From assembly GCF_000378465.1 (NCBI RefSeq), contig NZ_KB899936.1, forward strand, positions 1 through 64,000: a stretch of DNA of 64,000 nucleotides. The letters are read 5' to 3'. A program made the position numbers and the translations under genes. The stretch's first letter is position 1. Each line of letters opens with the position of its first letter. The DNA is from Elioraea tepidiphila DSM 17972 (GTDB taxonomy: Bacteria; Pseudomonadota; Alphaproteobacteria; Acetobacterales; Acetobacteraceae). Shown one piece after another: positions 7,723 to 16,442 of the stretch. The notes beneath the pieces are model-generated. The model did no database searches and was not told the origin of the DNA. It saw only the letters and a program-made list of their open reading frames with translations.

Positions 7723-9564
7723 ATGGGGCGCATCCTCGGCATCTCCGCCTTCTACCATGACAGCGCGGCGGCCCTGGTGGCCGATGGCGCCATCGTCGCG
7801 GCAGCGCAGGAGGAGCGGTTCACGCGGCGCAAGCACGACCCGCGCTTTCCTGCCAACGCGATCCGCTACTGTCTCGAGGAGGCTGGTCTCGCGCTCGGCG
7901 AGATCGATCACATCGTCTTCTACGAGAAGCCGTTCCTGAAGTTCGAGCGCCTGCTCGAGACCTATCTCGCCTTCGCCCCGCGCGGCTTCCGTTCGTTCCG
8001 CACCGCGCTGCCGGTGTGGCTCAGCGAGAAGCTGTTCCAGAAGCGCCTGCTGATCGACGAGCTGGCCGCGATCGGCGGCAAGGGCGAGTGGGACGCCAAG
8101 CTGCTGTTCACCGAGCACCACCAGAGCCACGCCGCGAGCGCCTTCTTTCCTTCGCCCTTCGACGAGGCCCTGGTGCTGACCATGGACGGGGTCGGCGAAT
8201 GGGCCACCACCTCGGCGTGCATTGGCCGCGGGAATACGCTGGAGGTGCTGAAGGAACTGCACTTCCCGCATTCGCTTGGCCTGCTCTACTCGGCCTTCAC
8301 CTACTACACCGGGTTCAAGGTCAACTCGGGCGAATACAAGGTGATGGGGCTCGCCCCCTACGGCGAGCCGCGCTACGCCGACCTCATCATGGACCGGATC
8401 GTCGATGTGAAACCGGACGGATCGTTCCGGCTCGACCAGCAGTATTTCGACTACTGCACCGGGCTGACGATGACGAACGACCGCTTCCATGACCTGTTTG
8501 GCGGCCCGCCGCGCATGCCCGAGGAACTGCTCACGCAGCGCCACATGGATCTCGCCGCCTCGATCCAGGCCGTGACCGACGAGATCGTGCTGCGCCTGAC
8601 GCGCTCGCTCGCCGCGGAGACGGGCCAGCGCAAGCTCTGCCTGGCCGGCGGCGTGGCGCTGAACTGCGTGGCCAACGGCAAGGTCGCGCGCGAGGGCATC
8701 TTCGACGACATCTGGATCCAGCCCGCGGCGGGCGATGCGGGTGGCGCGCTCGGCGCGGCGCTGGCGGTCTGGTACCAGTATCTCGGCCAGCCCCGCATCA
8801 CCTCGCCGAACCGGCGAGACGCCATGGAGGGCGCCTATCTCGGCCCCGCCTTCCCGCAGGCGGAGATCGAGCGGCGGCTCGCCGATGCCGGCGCCGTGTT
8901 CACCGTGCTCGATGAGACCGGCCTCGTCGAAACCTGCGCCCGCATGCTCGCCGCAGGGCAGGCGCTGGGCTGGCACCAGGGCCGGATGGAGTTCGGCCCG
9001 CGCGCGCTTGGCGCGCGCTCGATCCTCGCTGACCCACGCTCGCCGGCGATGCAGAAGCAGCTCAATCTGAAGGTGAAGTTCCGCGAGAGCTTCCGCCCCT
9101 TCGCCCCGGCCGTGCTGCGCGAGGATCTCGCCGAATGGTTCGAGCTGGACGCCGACAGTCCCTACATGCTGCTGGTGAGCCCGGTGCGTGAGGACCGACG
9201 CCGGGCGATGACAACGGCTGAGCGGGCGCTGTTCGGCATCGACAAGTTGAATGTGCCGCGCTCGGACGTGCCCGCGGTGACCCATGTGGACTACTCGGCA
9301 CGCATCCAGACCGTGCATGCCGAGACCAATCCGCTGTTCCACGCCCTCATCAGCCGGTTCAAGTCGTTGACTGGCTGTCCGATCCTGGTCAACACGAGCT
9401 TCAATGTGCGCGGCGAACCGATCGTCTGCACGCCGGAGGACGCCTTCCGCTGCTTCATGGGGACCGAAATCGACGCCCTTGCGGTCGGGCGCTGCCTGCT
9501 GCGCAGGGAGGAGCAGAACCCGGCGCTGCGCCTCGACTACAAGGACCGGTTCGAGCTGGACTGA
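7723..9564 (+). CDS. TobZ-type O-carbamoyltransferase
   Basis: 613 residues, the usual length for the NodU/CmcH/TobZ family. The N-terminal part has the Kae1-like fold with MGRILGISAFYHDSAA, EERFTRRKHD and the metal-binding HHQSHAASAFF motif (about residues 133-143). It forms carbamoyl-adenylate from carbamoyl phosphate and ATP; the C-terminal YrdC-like domain and the segment GRMEFGPRALGARSILADPR follow. The enzyme transfers carbamoyl to a hydroxyl of a sugar or small molecule. No glycosyltransferase or biosynthetic genes adjoin it, so the acceptor is unknown. Likely a glycan or lipid because of the two membrane partners upstream (inference). Confidence 0.9.
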   Translation: MGRILGISAFYHDSAAALVADGAIVAAAQEERFTRRKHDPRFPANAIRYCLEEAGLALGEIDHIVFYEKPFLKFERLLETYLAFAPRGFRSFRTALPVWLSEKLFQKRLLIDELAAIGGKGEWDAKLLFTEHHQSHAASAFFPSPFDEALVLTMDGVGEWATTSACIGRGNTLEVLKELHFPHSLGLLYSAFTYYTGFKVNSGEYKVMGLAPYGEPRYADLIMDRIVDVKPDGSFRLDQQYFDYCTGLTMTNDRFHDLFGGPPRMPEELLTQRHMDLAASIQAVTDEIVLRLTRSLAAETGQRKLCLAGGVALNCVANGKVAREGIFDDIWIQPAAGDAGGALGAALAVWYQYLGQPRITSPNRRDAMEGAYLGPAFPQAEIERRLADAGAVFTVLDETGLVETCARMLAAGQALGWHQGRMEFGPRALGARSILADPRSPAMQKQLNLKVKFRESFRPFAPAVLREDLAEWFELDADSPYMLLVSPVREDRRRAMTTAERALFGIDKLNVPRSDVPAVTHVDYSARIQTVHAETNPLFHALISRFKSLTGCPILVNTSFNVRGEPIVCTPEDAFRCFMGTEIDALAVGRCLLRREEQNPALRLDYKDRFELD

Positions 9565-9610
9565 CGTCGCCGCGCGCGACTTTGCACCGCGACGCCGGCC
9601 CTCTCTCCGA

Positions 9611-10549
9611 TCAGGCCGCGAGCTTCAGTCCGCCGATGCCGGTCGCGTCGAACGCCGCAAGGAACGGCCCCACCTGCTCGGTCTTCAGCGGCATGTTCGG
9701 CGGCCGGATGGTGCGCCAGGCCGCATTGCCGGTGGCGCGCGCGACGATCTCGCGCAGGCCCCCGATCAGCGGCACGGTGGTGCAGACCTTGCGGGTCGCC
9801 GTCAGCACCGCCTGCGCGGCCTCGGCGGCCGCGTCGTCGCCCCTGCGGAAGGCCGCGACCACGCGCCCGCCCGCCGGGCAGTTCACGTTCGACGCCGCCG
9901 TGATGCAGCCCGCGCCACCGTCGCGCAGGATGCGCAGCAGGAACTCGTCGGAGCCGGAATAGACCTCGAACCCATCGCGGGCGAAGGCATCGATCATCGC
10001 CTTCATGTTCGCGTAGTCGCCCGAGCTGTCCTTCACCCCCTTGATGGTGCCGGGATAGGCCTTCATCAGCCGGCCGATCAGGTCGAGCGAGAACAGCACC
10101 GCGGATTGCTGAGGGAAGTTGTAGACATAGACCTTGATCCCGCCGCCGACGCGCTGGATCACCTCGGAGAAATAGGCGAACAGACCGTCCTCCGAGGGGT
10201 TCTTGTAGTAGAAGGGCGGCAGCATCAGCACGCCCGGGCAGCCGAGCGCCTTGGCCGTCTTCGTCAGCTCCACGCTGTCGGTGAAGGCCGCACAGCCCGT
10301 GCCGGGCATCATCTTCGCCGCCGGAATCCCGGCCTGCACGAGCCCCTCCATCACCGCGATCCGCTCGGCGACCGAGAAGCTGTTCGCCTCGCCGGTGGTG
10401 CCGAGCACGCCGAGCCCGTCGCAGCCATTGGCGAGCAGCCAGCGGCAATGCCCCGCCATGAGTGCGACATCCGGCGCGTAGTCAGGCGTCATCGGCGTCA
10501 GCACCGCGGCGTTCACGCCGCCGTAGATCGCGTCGTCCAGCATCGTCAT
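9611..10549 (-). CDS. DapA-family aldolase/lyase (dihydrodipicolinate synthase superfamily)
   Basis: 312-residue TIM-barrel class I aldolase. The pyruvate-binding motif [10 protein letters not shown] (about residues 50-60), the catalytic tyrosine in [10 protein letters not shown] and the Schiff-base lysine in [10 protein letters not shown] are present. The rest is less like true DapA than like catabolic relatives (sugar-acid dehydratases, 4-hydroxy-oxo-acid aldolases). Its start overlaps the stop of the upstream ycgN gene by four bases, so they are co-transcribed. No lysine-pathway genes are nearby, so I give only the superfamily. The gap to the convergent carbamoyltransferase gene (9565-9610) shows no clear hairpin. 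Confidence 0.85.
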   Translation of the reverse strand: MTMLDDAIYGGVNAAVLTPMTPDYAPDVALMAGHCRWLLANGCDGLGVLGTTGEANSFSVAERIAVMEGLVQAGIPAAKMMPGTGCAAFTDSVELTKTAKALGCPGVLMLPPFYYKNPSEDGLFAYFSEVIQRVGGGIKVYVYNFPQQSAVLFSLDLIGRLMKAYPGTIKGVKDSSGDYANMKAMIDAFARDGFEVYSGSDEFLLRILRDGGAGCITAASNVNCPAGGRVVAAFRRGDDAAAEAAQAVLTATRKVCTTVPLIGGLREIVARATGNAAWRTIRPPNMPLKTEQVGPFLAAFDATGIGGLKLAA

Positions 10550-11046
10550 GGGCGGGTTCTCCCTTCGCTCGGCGGCGGCTTAGCGCCCTTCGCCCCCTTT
10601 GGCCAGCGCCGCGGCCAGGAGGCGACATGATCCTCGAGCGCCCCTGCCACCCGTTCGGAGATCGCCCTACCGCGCACCGAGATGCCGGCCTGGTGCACGC
10701 TCTCCGGATCGCCCGAGACCAGCGGATGCCACCACGGCAGCGGCTTGCCCTCGGCGCGCAGGCGATAGGCGCAGGTGGGCGGCAGCCAGTCGGCCTGGTG
10801 CACCTCCTCGGGTGTGAGGCGCACGCAGTCGGGCACGCGCGCGTGCCGCCGCGCGTAGTCGGTGCAGCGGCAGAGCTCGAGATCGAGCAGCCGGCACGCG
10901 ACCCCGGTATAGGTGAGCGCACCGTCATCGGGGTCGCGCAGCTTGTGCAGGCAGCAGCGGCCGCAGCCGTCGCACAGCGCCTCCCACTCCGAGGGGGAGA
11001 GCTGCTCCAGCGGCTTCGCGTCCCAGAACGGCGTGACGTCCGACAT
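10546..11046 (-). CDS. YcgN family cysteine-cluster protein (UPF0260)
   Basis: 166 residues with the cysteine-rich pattern of UPF0260: [12 protein letters not shown] near residue 25, [16 protein letters not shown] near residue 50, then a later CVRL and CAYRL. The clustered cysteines suggest metal or iron-sulfur binding. The family segment [20 protein letters not shown] is intact. Molecular function is not established. It precedes and overlaps the aldolase gene; the coupling may be accidental. The C-terminal 20 residues are basic and Pro-rich, beyond the conserved domain. Confidence 0.88.
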   Translation of the reverse strand: MSDVTPFWDAKPLEQLSPSEWEALCDGCGRCCLHKLRDPDDGALTYTGVACRLLDLELCRCTDYARRHARVPDCVRLTPEEVHQADWLPPTCAYRLRAEGKPLPWWHPLVSGDPESVHQAGISVRGRAISERVAGALEDHVASWPRRWPKGAKGAKPPPSEGRTRP

Positions 11047-11086
11047 CGCGCCCGACGCTACGCCGACCGGGACGGCGGGGAAAGCG

Positions 11087-11776
11087 CTACTCCTGGCTCC
11101 AGCGGATCAGAGCGGCGCGCAGGTTGTCCGAACCCGGATTGTGCGCCTCCATGGTCAGCACGATCTGCTCGACGCTGACCGGCCGGCCGTAATAGGCGGC
11201 GTTCTCCTCGTTCCGGCGCGCCAGGATCGAGCCTTCGAGGGACACGCCGGCATAGAGCCCGCGCGACTTCGCCACCGACACCACATCCGCGCGGAGCGCC
11301 GCGGTGGTGCCGCCGGCGATGCCGGCGCCGATATGCGCGACCGCGACGGAGGCATCGGCGCCGAACTTGAACTGGCTTTGCAGGATCGCGTTCAGCGCCC
11401 GGTCATTCATGATGAACAGCATCACCTGGCTGTCCTGCACGCCGATCTGGAGCCCCAGGCTGCCCCCGCCCATGCCGTAGAAGGCCGGGCTCGACCAGTT
11501 GCCCGCACCGTCGCGCGCCAGCAGCACGCCCGACCCGCCCTCGCCGCCGAGAATGAAGCCGCCGCGGAACACGCGCGGGAAGATCATCACCGCGCGCGCG
11601 CGGCGCAGCACCGTGCGCGCATCCGCCCCGTGTTCGCCGCCGAGGAGCTCGTTCACGGTGAGCGTGGCGCGATCGACCAGTGCCTGCTGGTCGGCCTGCG
11701 CGCCCGCGGCCGCGGGAAGCAGCAGCGCCGCGACGGAAGCGGTCGCGAGCCCGCGCCGGGTGAGAGACCAAGACAT
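11087..11776 (-). CDS. SYLF-domain (YSC84-like) exported lipid-binding protein
   Basis: 229 residues. The N-terminus [20 protein letters not shown] with cleavage near AGAQA is an export signal with a twin arginine. The body carries the SYLF-domain features: [39 protein letters not shown], and [25 protein letters not shown] domains bind phosphoinositides or other lipids in eukaryotes; in bacteria the role is unclear. The ATG at 11776 was chosen over 11824 because AAGGAGG lies five bases before it. The gap to ycgN (11047-11086) is empty. Confidence 0.88.
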   Translation of the reverse strand: MSWSLTRRGLATASVAALLLPAAAGAQADQQALVDRATLTVNELLGGEHGADARTVLRRARAVMIFPRVFRGGFILGGEGGSGVLLARDGAGNWSSPAFYGMGGGSLGLQIGVQDSQVMLFIMNDRALNAILQSQFKFGADASVAVAHIGAGIAGGTTAALRADVVSVAKSRGLYAGVSLEGSILARRNEENAAYYGRPVSVEQIVLTMEAHNPGSDNLRAALIRWSQE

Positions 11777-11828
11777 GCCAACCTCCTTCTGCCGGGTGGC
11801 GCGAATCGGCGGCAAGCCTAGCACGGCC

Positions 11829-12626
11829 TCACTCGCCCACGTTCAGCAGCAGCCCCTTGCGCCGGGCGGTGCGGAACACGGCGGTGAAGAGCGCTGCCGC
11901 GGCTCCCAGCCACACGAGGTTCAACGCCGTCGCCGCGGCGAGGTTTCCGGCCGCGAACCGCCCCTCCAGCAGCGCCGCGCGCATGCCCTCGAACACGTGG
12001 GTCGCCGGGATCGCGAGCGCCACCGGCTGGAGCCAGGGCGGCAGCACCGCGACCGGGTAGAACACCGCCGAGAGCGGCGCGAGCCCGAACAGCACCGACC
12101 AGGCGAGCGCCTCGGCCCCGGCGCCGTAGCGCAGGATCATCGCCGTGACCGCCGCCGCGACCGCCCAGCCCATCGCCATCAGGTTGGCGAAGAACAGCGG
12201 CAGCGCGGGGCCGATCGCGAGGATGTCGAAGGCGTAGAGCGCCCAGGCCAGCAGGATCGCCGGCACGATCCCGGCCAGCATGCGCAGCACGCTCATCGCG
12301 ATCAGCCCGCCGACCAGCTCCCAGGGCCGGATCGGGGCGACGAACAGGTTGCCGAGGTTGCGCGACCACACCTCCTCCAGGAACGAGATCGCGAAGCCCA
12401 TCTGGCTGCGCAGGCACACCTCCCAGAGCAGCACCGCGCCGATCAGCACGCCCGAGGCGGCCGCCGCCCAGCCGGACTGGCGCACCATGAACTCGGTCAC
12501 GAAGCCCCAGATGCACATCTGCAGCACGGGCCAGTAGGCGAGTTCCACCAGCCGCGGCCAGGAGCGGCGGTAGAGCGCGAGATGGCGGTAGATCAGCCCC
12601 CAGATGCGGCGCGGCGCACCGGTCAT
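11829..12626 (-). CDS. ABC-2 type transporter permease, no adjacent ATPase
   Basis: 265 residues with six hydrophobic spans; RNLGNLFVAPIRPWELVGG in the middle is the cytoplasmic loop usual in ABC-2 permeases of the exporter class (drug, polysaccharide or lipid export), and ATHVFEGMRAALLEG lies near the end. Such permeases need an ABC ATPase, normally encoded next to them; none lies on either side here (upstream a small unknown gene, downstream the SYLF gene). Either the partner is elsewhere or the operon has been broken. A GAGG sits five bases before the ATG. Confidence 0.85.
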   Translation of the reverse strand: MTGAPRRIWGLIYRHLALYRRSWPRLVELAYWPVLQMCIWGFVTEFMVRQSGWAAAASGVLIGAVLLWEVCLRSQMGFAISFLEEVWSRNLGNLFVAPIRPWELVGGLIAMSVLRMLAGIVPAILLAWALYAFDILAIGPALPLFFANLMAMGWAVAAAVTAMILRYGAGAEALAWSVLFGLAPLSAVFYPVAVLPPWLQPVALAIPATHVFEGMRAALLEGRFAAGNLAAATALNLVWLGAAAALFTAVFRTARRKGLLLNVGE

Positions 12627-12671
12627 GGCACCCTCACGGACGGGATGGGCGCCGCCTCGGGCGACGCGTCA

Positions 12672-12701
12672 CTTTAAGCTTTAAGACTTTAAGCCTTTAA
12701 G
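12672..12701. repeat. Four tandem CTTTAAG copies
   Basis: CTTTAAG occurs at 12672, 12679, 12687 and 12695, spaced 7, 8 and 8 bases. The 30-base block is AT-rich inside very GC-rich DNA and lies 46-75 bases upstream of the ABC-2 permease start. Each unit is nearly self-complementary. It may be a repeat tract that varies in length or a set of regulator sites; nothing else was seen in the 166-base gap 12627-12792. Confidence 0.7.
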
Positions 12702-12792
12702 CGGCCTCGCGCGATGCAGGGAGGGGTCACGGCGGGGTGGCGCGCGCAGGGTAGCGCGCGCCTGCGTCAGGATCGGACGCGGCCCGCCGCGC

Positions 12793-13053
12793 TCACCGAT
12801 CCGTCAGCGCGTGCAGCCGCTCCATCTCGTCGAGGATCGCCGAGGCCAGCGCCGCCCCCTCCGGCCCGGCGCGCCGCCCGAGCCCGACCACGCGCAGCTC
12901 CTCCGCCATCGCCGCCGCCGCATCGGCGAAAGGGAGCCGGTCGGCCGCGCGCACGCGGGCGAGGATCGCGCGCAGCTCGTCGAGCGGTGGCGTCTCGTCG
13001 GGCGCCGGCGCGGGCGCGGGGGCGAACAGGTCGGGCTGGGCGACTCGCGGCAT
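12793..13053 (-). CDS. Small protein of unknown function
   Basis: 86 residues from MPRVAQPDLF. The opening is followed by an Ala/Pro-rich linker (APAPAPAPDETPP) and then a helical region (LDELRAILARVRAADRLPFADAAAAMAEELR), ending EMERLHALTDR. No catalytic motif is visible. The composition suggests a small cytosolic helical protein. The ATG at 13053 is preferred to 13131 because an upstream start would overlap the start of the divergent gene and add low-complexity sequence. I do not recognise the family with certainty. Confidence 0.6.
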   Translation of the reverse strand: MPRVAQPDLFAPAPAPAPDETPPLDELRAILARVRAADRLPFADAAAAMAEELRVVGLGRRAGPEGAALASAILDEMERLHALTDR

Positions 13054-13117
13054 TGGCGGAGGATACCGCCCACCTCGCCCTTGCGGAACGCCGCTCCCCT
13101 CGCGCAGCCTGCCACCG

Positions 13118-16100
13118 ATGAGCCGGACCATCCTCTCCGACTAACTGAACGCGATCGCCCGCATCCGCGACACCGCCGCCGGCACCCGCGAGATCAGCTA
13201 CTACGGCGCGCTCGCCGGCGCCCTGAACGCCGTCGGCCAGACGCTGAAGCCGCGCGTCTTCTGCATCCAGAATCTGCGCAACCGCGGCGCGGGCTTCCCC
13301 GATCTGGGGTTGTTCGTCGCCCGGCGCGGCCTCGACCTCGCCGACTGGCCCCAGGGCCGCCCGCCCGATCGCGGCGTGGTGGAGGTGGACGACATCCCGA
13401 CCCCGCTCGCGACCAAGCGGAACAGCGCGCAGGTGAAGCGCTACCTCGCCGAATACGGCCTCGTCCTGGTCACCAACTACCGTGACTTCGTCCTGCTCGG
13501 CCGCGGCGCGAACGGGGTCGAGGAGCGCGAGCGGTTCTCGTTCGACTGCGCCGACGCGGAGGCGTTCTTCGCGCTCGCCCGGTCCACGAAGCGGCCGGTG
13601 GGCCTCGCCACCCGCTTCGCCGACTTCCTCCAGCGCGTGCTGCTGCACCAGGCGGCGCTGGCGCGGCCCGAGGAGGTGGCGTTCTTCCTCGCCTCCTATG
13701 CCCGCGACGCGCTCGCGCGCGTCGAGGAGCGGGCCGCGCTGCCGGCCTTCGCGGCGCTGCGGGGCGCCTTGCAGGAGGCGCTGGGGCTCACCTTCGACGA
13801 GGCGAGGGGCGAGCACCTGTTCCGCTCCACCCTGGTGCAGACCCTGTTCTACGGCCTGTTCAGCGCCTGGGTGGAGACCGCGCGCGAGGGCAAGCCCTTC
13901 GACTGGCGCGCCGCCGGCTGGCACCTGCACGTACCCTTCGTCTCGACGCTGTTCCAGCAGATCGCCACGCGCGACAAGCTGAAGCCGCTCGGCCTCGAGG
14001 AGCCGATGAGTTGGGCGGCAGACGCGCTGAACCGCGTGGACCGCGACGCGTTCTTCCGGGCGTTCCGCGATGCCGAGGCGGTGCGGTACTTCTACGAACC
14101 GTTCCTCCAGGCGTTCGATCCGGAGCTGCGCCGCCAGCTCGGCGTCTGGTACACGCCGCGCGAGATCGTCCGCTACATGGTCGAGCGGGTGGACCGCGTG
14201 CTGCGCGAGGAGCTCGGCCTCGCCGACGGGCTGGCGGACGAGAATGTCTGGGTGCTCGATCCGTGCTGCGGCACCGGCGCCTATCCGGTGGAGGTGCTGG
14301 CGCGCATCCGCCGCACGCTGGCGGCGAAGGGCGAGGACGCGCTGATCGCGGAGGACCTGAAGAAGGCCGCAACTTCGCGCATCGCCGGGTTCGAGATCAT
14401 GCCCGCGCCCTATGTGATCGCGCATTGGCAGGTCGGGCATCTGCTGCGCGAGGCGGGCGCGCCGCTCGCCGAGTCCGAGCGCGCCGCGGTCTATCTGACC
14501 AACGCCCTGACGGGCTGGGCCGAGGCGGGAGACCCCGGGTCGGCCGACGGCCAGAAGGAGGCGGCGGAGGGCGGGCAGGCCGGGCTGAAGCTGGTGTTCC
14601 CGCCGCTGGCGGAGGAGCGCGACGCGGCGCGGCGCGTGAAGCGCGACCGGCCGATCCTCGTGATCCTCGGCAACCCGCCCTACAACGCCTTCGCCGGCAC
14701 CAGCCCCGCCGAGGAGGGCGGGCTGGTCGCGCCCTACAAGGAGGGGCTGCAGAAGCTCTGGGGCATCCGCAAGTTCAACCTCGACGACCTCTATGTGCGC
14801 TTCTTCCGCGTCGCCGAGCGCCGCATCGCCGAGCAGACCGGCCGCGGCGTGGTGTGCTTCATCAGCAACCATTCCTGGCTCTGGTATCCGTCCTTCGTGG
14901 TGATGCGCGAGCGCCTGCTGAGCCGGTTCGACCGAATCTGGATCGACAACCTGAACGGCTCGAAGTTCGAGACCGGCAAGGTGGCGCCGGACGGCAGCCC
15001 GGACCCGTCGGTGTTCAGCACGGAGGCGAACCGCGAGGGCATTCAGGTCGGCACCGCGATCGCGCTGATGGTGAAGCGGGGCGGAAGGGCCGAGCCCCGC
15101 GCGCGGTATCGCGACCTCTGGGGTGAGCGGAAGCGCGAGGAACTGCTCGAAAGCCTTGAGGCAGCGGACTTCGACGCGCGGTACACGGAAGCGGTGCCGA
15201 CCGCCGAGAACCGTTTCGCCTTCCGGCCGGGCGAGGTCGGCGGCGCCTACGCGTCGTGGCCGCGCGTGACAGAACTTTCGGCCCGCCCGCCCTTCAACGG
15301 GTTGATGGAGAAGCGCGGCGGCGCGCTGATCGACGACGATTGCGCCGCCCTCGCCGCGCGCATGCGCACCTATTTCGATCCGCAACGATCCTGGCACGAG
15401 GTGGAATCCGCCATCGGCGGATTGAGCCTGAAATATGCGAGCTTCAATCCGACTGCGATCCGACGGGATGCTGTTGCCAGATCGCACTTTCAGGACAAAG
15501 CGATCACGCGATACTTCGTCCGCCCCTTTGATGTCGGCTTCGCCTACGCCGTCGCACATGTACCGTTATGGAACCGGGCGCGCCCCGATCTGCTGCGCCA
15601 GCTTCCGACCGCCGGCGGGTTCCTCGCCACGCGGCCGGCCGGGGTCGCGAACCCGGAAGGGGTTCCGCTGGCCTGGACCAACGTGCTCGGGGACAATGAT
15701 GCGCTGCGCGGCCACGCGTACTACACGCCGATGTTCCTCCACGACGGCGACGCCACGCGCGCCAACCTCTCCGCGCCCGCGCGCGCCTGGCTGGCCGCGC
15801 TCGGCCTGCCCGATCCCGACAGTGACCGGGACACCGCCGTCCTCCCCTGGCTGCACGCGCTCGCGATCGGCTACAGCCCCGCCTGGCTCGCCGAGAACGA
15901 GCATGGCATTCGCGGCGACTGGCCGCGCATCCCGCTGCCCGGCCGCGCCGACCTGCTGCGCGACTCCGCCGCCGACGAGGCCGAAACCGCCGCCCACGCC
16001 GCCCTGCTCGGCCCCCGCACCCTCGACGTGGTCCTCAACGACTCCGCGTACTGGCGCAACATCCCCGAGCACGTCTGGTCCTTCACCATCGGCGGCTATC

Positions 16101-16279
16101 AGGTGCTGAAGAAGTGGGTCTCCTCCTACCGCGAGCGCCCGCTGCTCGGCCGCGCCCTGACGCCGGCGGAACTCCGCTACGTGCGCGACACGGCGCGCCG
16201 GCCCGCCGCGCTGCGGCTCATGGCCCCGGCGCTCGATGCCAACTATCGCGCCTGCGCCCAGGCGAACCGCCCCTCCTGA
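13118..16279 (+). pseudogene. Type ISP restriction-modification-like protein, interrupted by a nonsense codon
   Basis: From the ATG at 13118 the frame reads eight codons, hits TAA (13142-13144), then continues open to 16279 in the same frame (about 1,053 residues). The next standard start is TTG at 13310; no ATG or GTG lies between. The sequence after TAA (LNAIARIRDTAAGTREISYY) is conserved-looking, so the stop is probably a mutation of a Tyr or similar codon. The N-terminal nuclease region has P61-D62 and E89-V90-D91 where a PD-(D/E)XK enzyme should have a lysine. The methyltransferase core is intact: DPCCGTGAYPVEVL near residue 381 and GNPPYNAF near residue 518. A target-recognition region follows. 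Sequencing error cannot be excluded. Confidence 0.75.
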
Positions 16280-16295
16280 ACCGGGATGGGGCGTT

Positions 16296-16326
16296 TGAGG
16301 GGAAGGGCCAATGGCGCTTCCCCTCA
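16296..16326 (+). terminator. Hairpin after the type ISP gene
   Basis: A perfect ten-base inverted repeat (TGAGGGGAAG and CTTCCCCTCA) with an 11-base loop starts 17 bases after the stop codon. No T-run follows. The rest of the 163-base gap to the next gene contains a second inverted repeat, CCCCCGC-GCCG-GCGGGGG at 16384-16401, lying between TTGTTC (16379) and TAGCAT (16403), a possible weak promoter for the binding-protein gene. Confidence 0.5.
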
Positions 16327-16442
16327 TCCAACAGAACCCCTTGCGGCCCAAGGGCCATGCCCGCGCGCCCCCCATCCCTTGTTCCCCCGCGCCGGCGGGG
16401 GCTAGCATCCGCATTCACGCAACGCTGGGAGAGGACAAGGCA

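Noticed and set aside
9565-9610. Possible terminator between the carbamoyltransferase and DapA-family genes
   Set aside because: No clean inverted repeat beyond short GC runs in this convergent gap.
12767-15559. A 930-codon minus-strand open frame opposite the type ISP gene
   Set aside because: The plus strand shows methyltransferase motifs in frame; the antisense frame has none.
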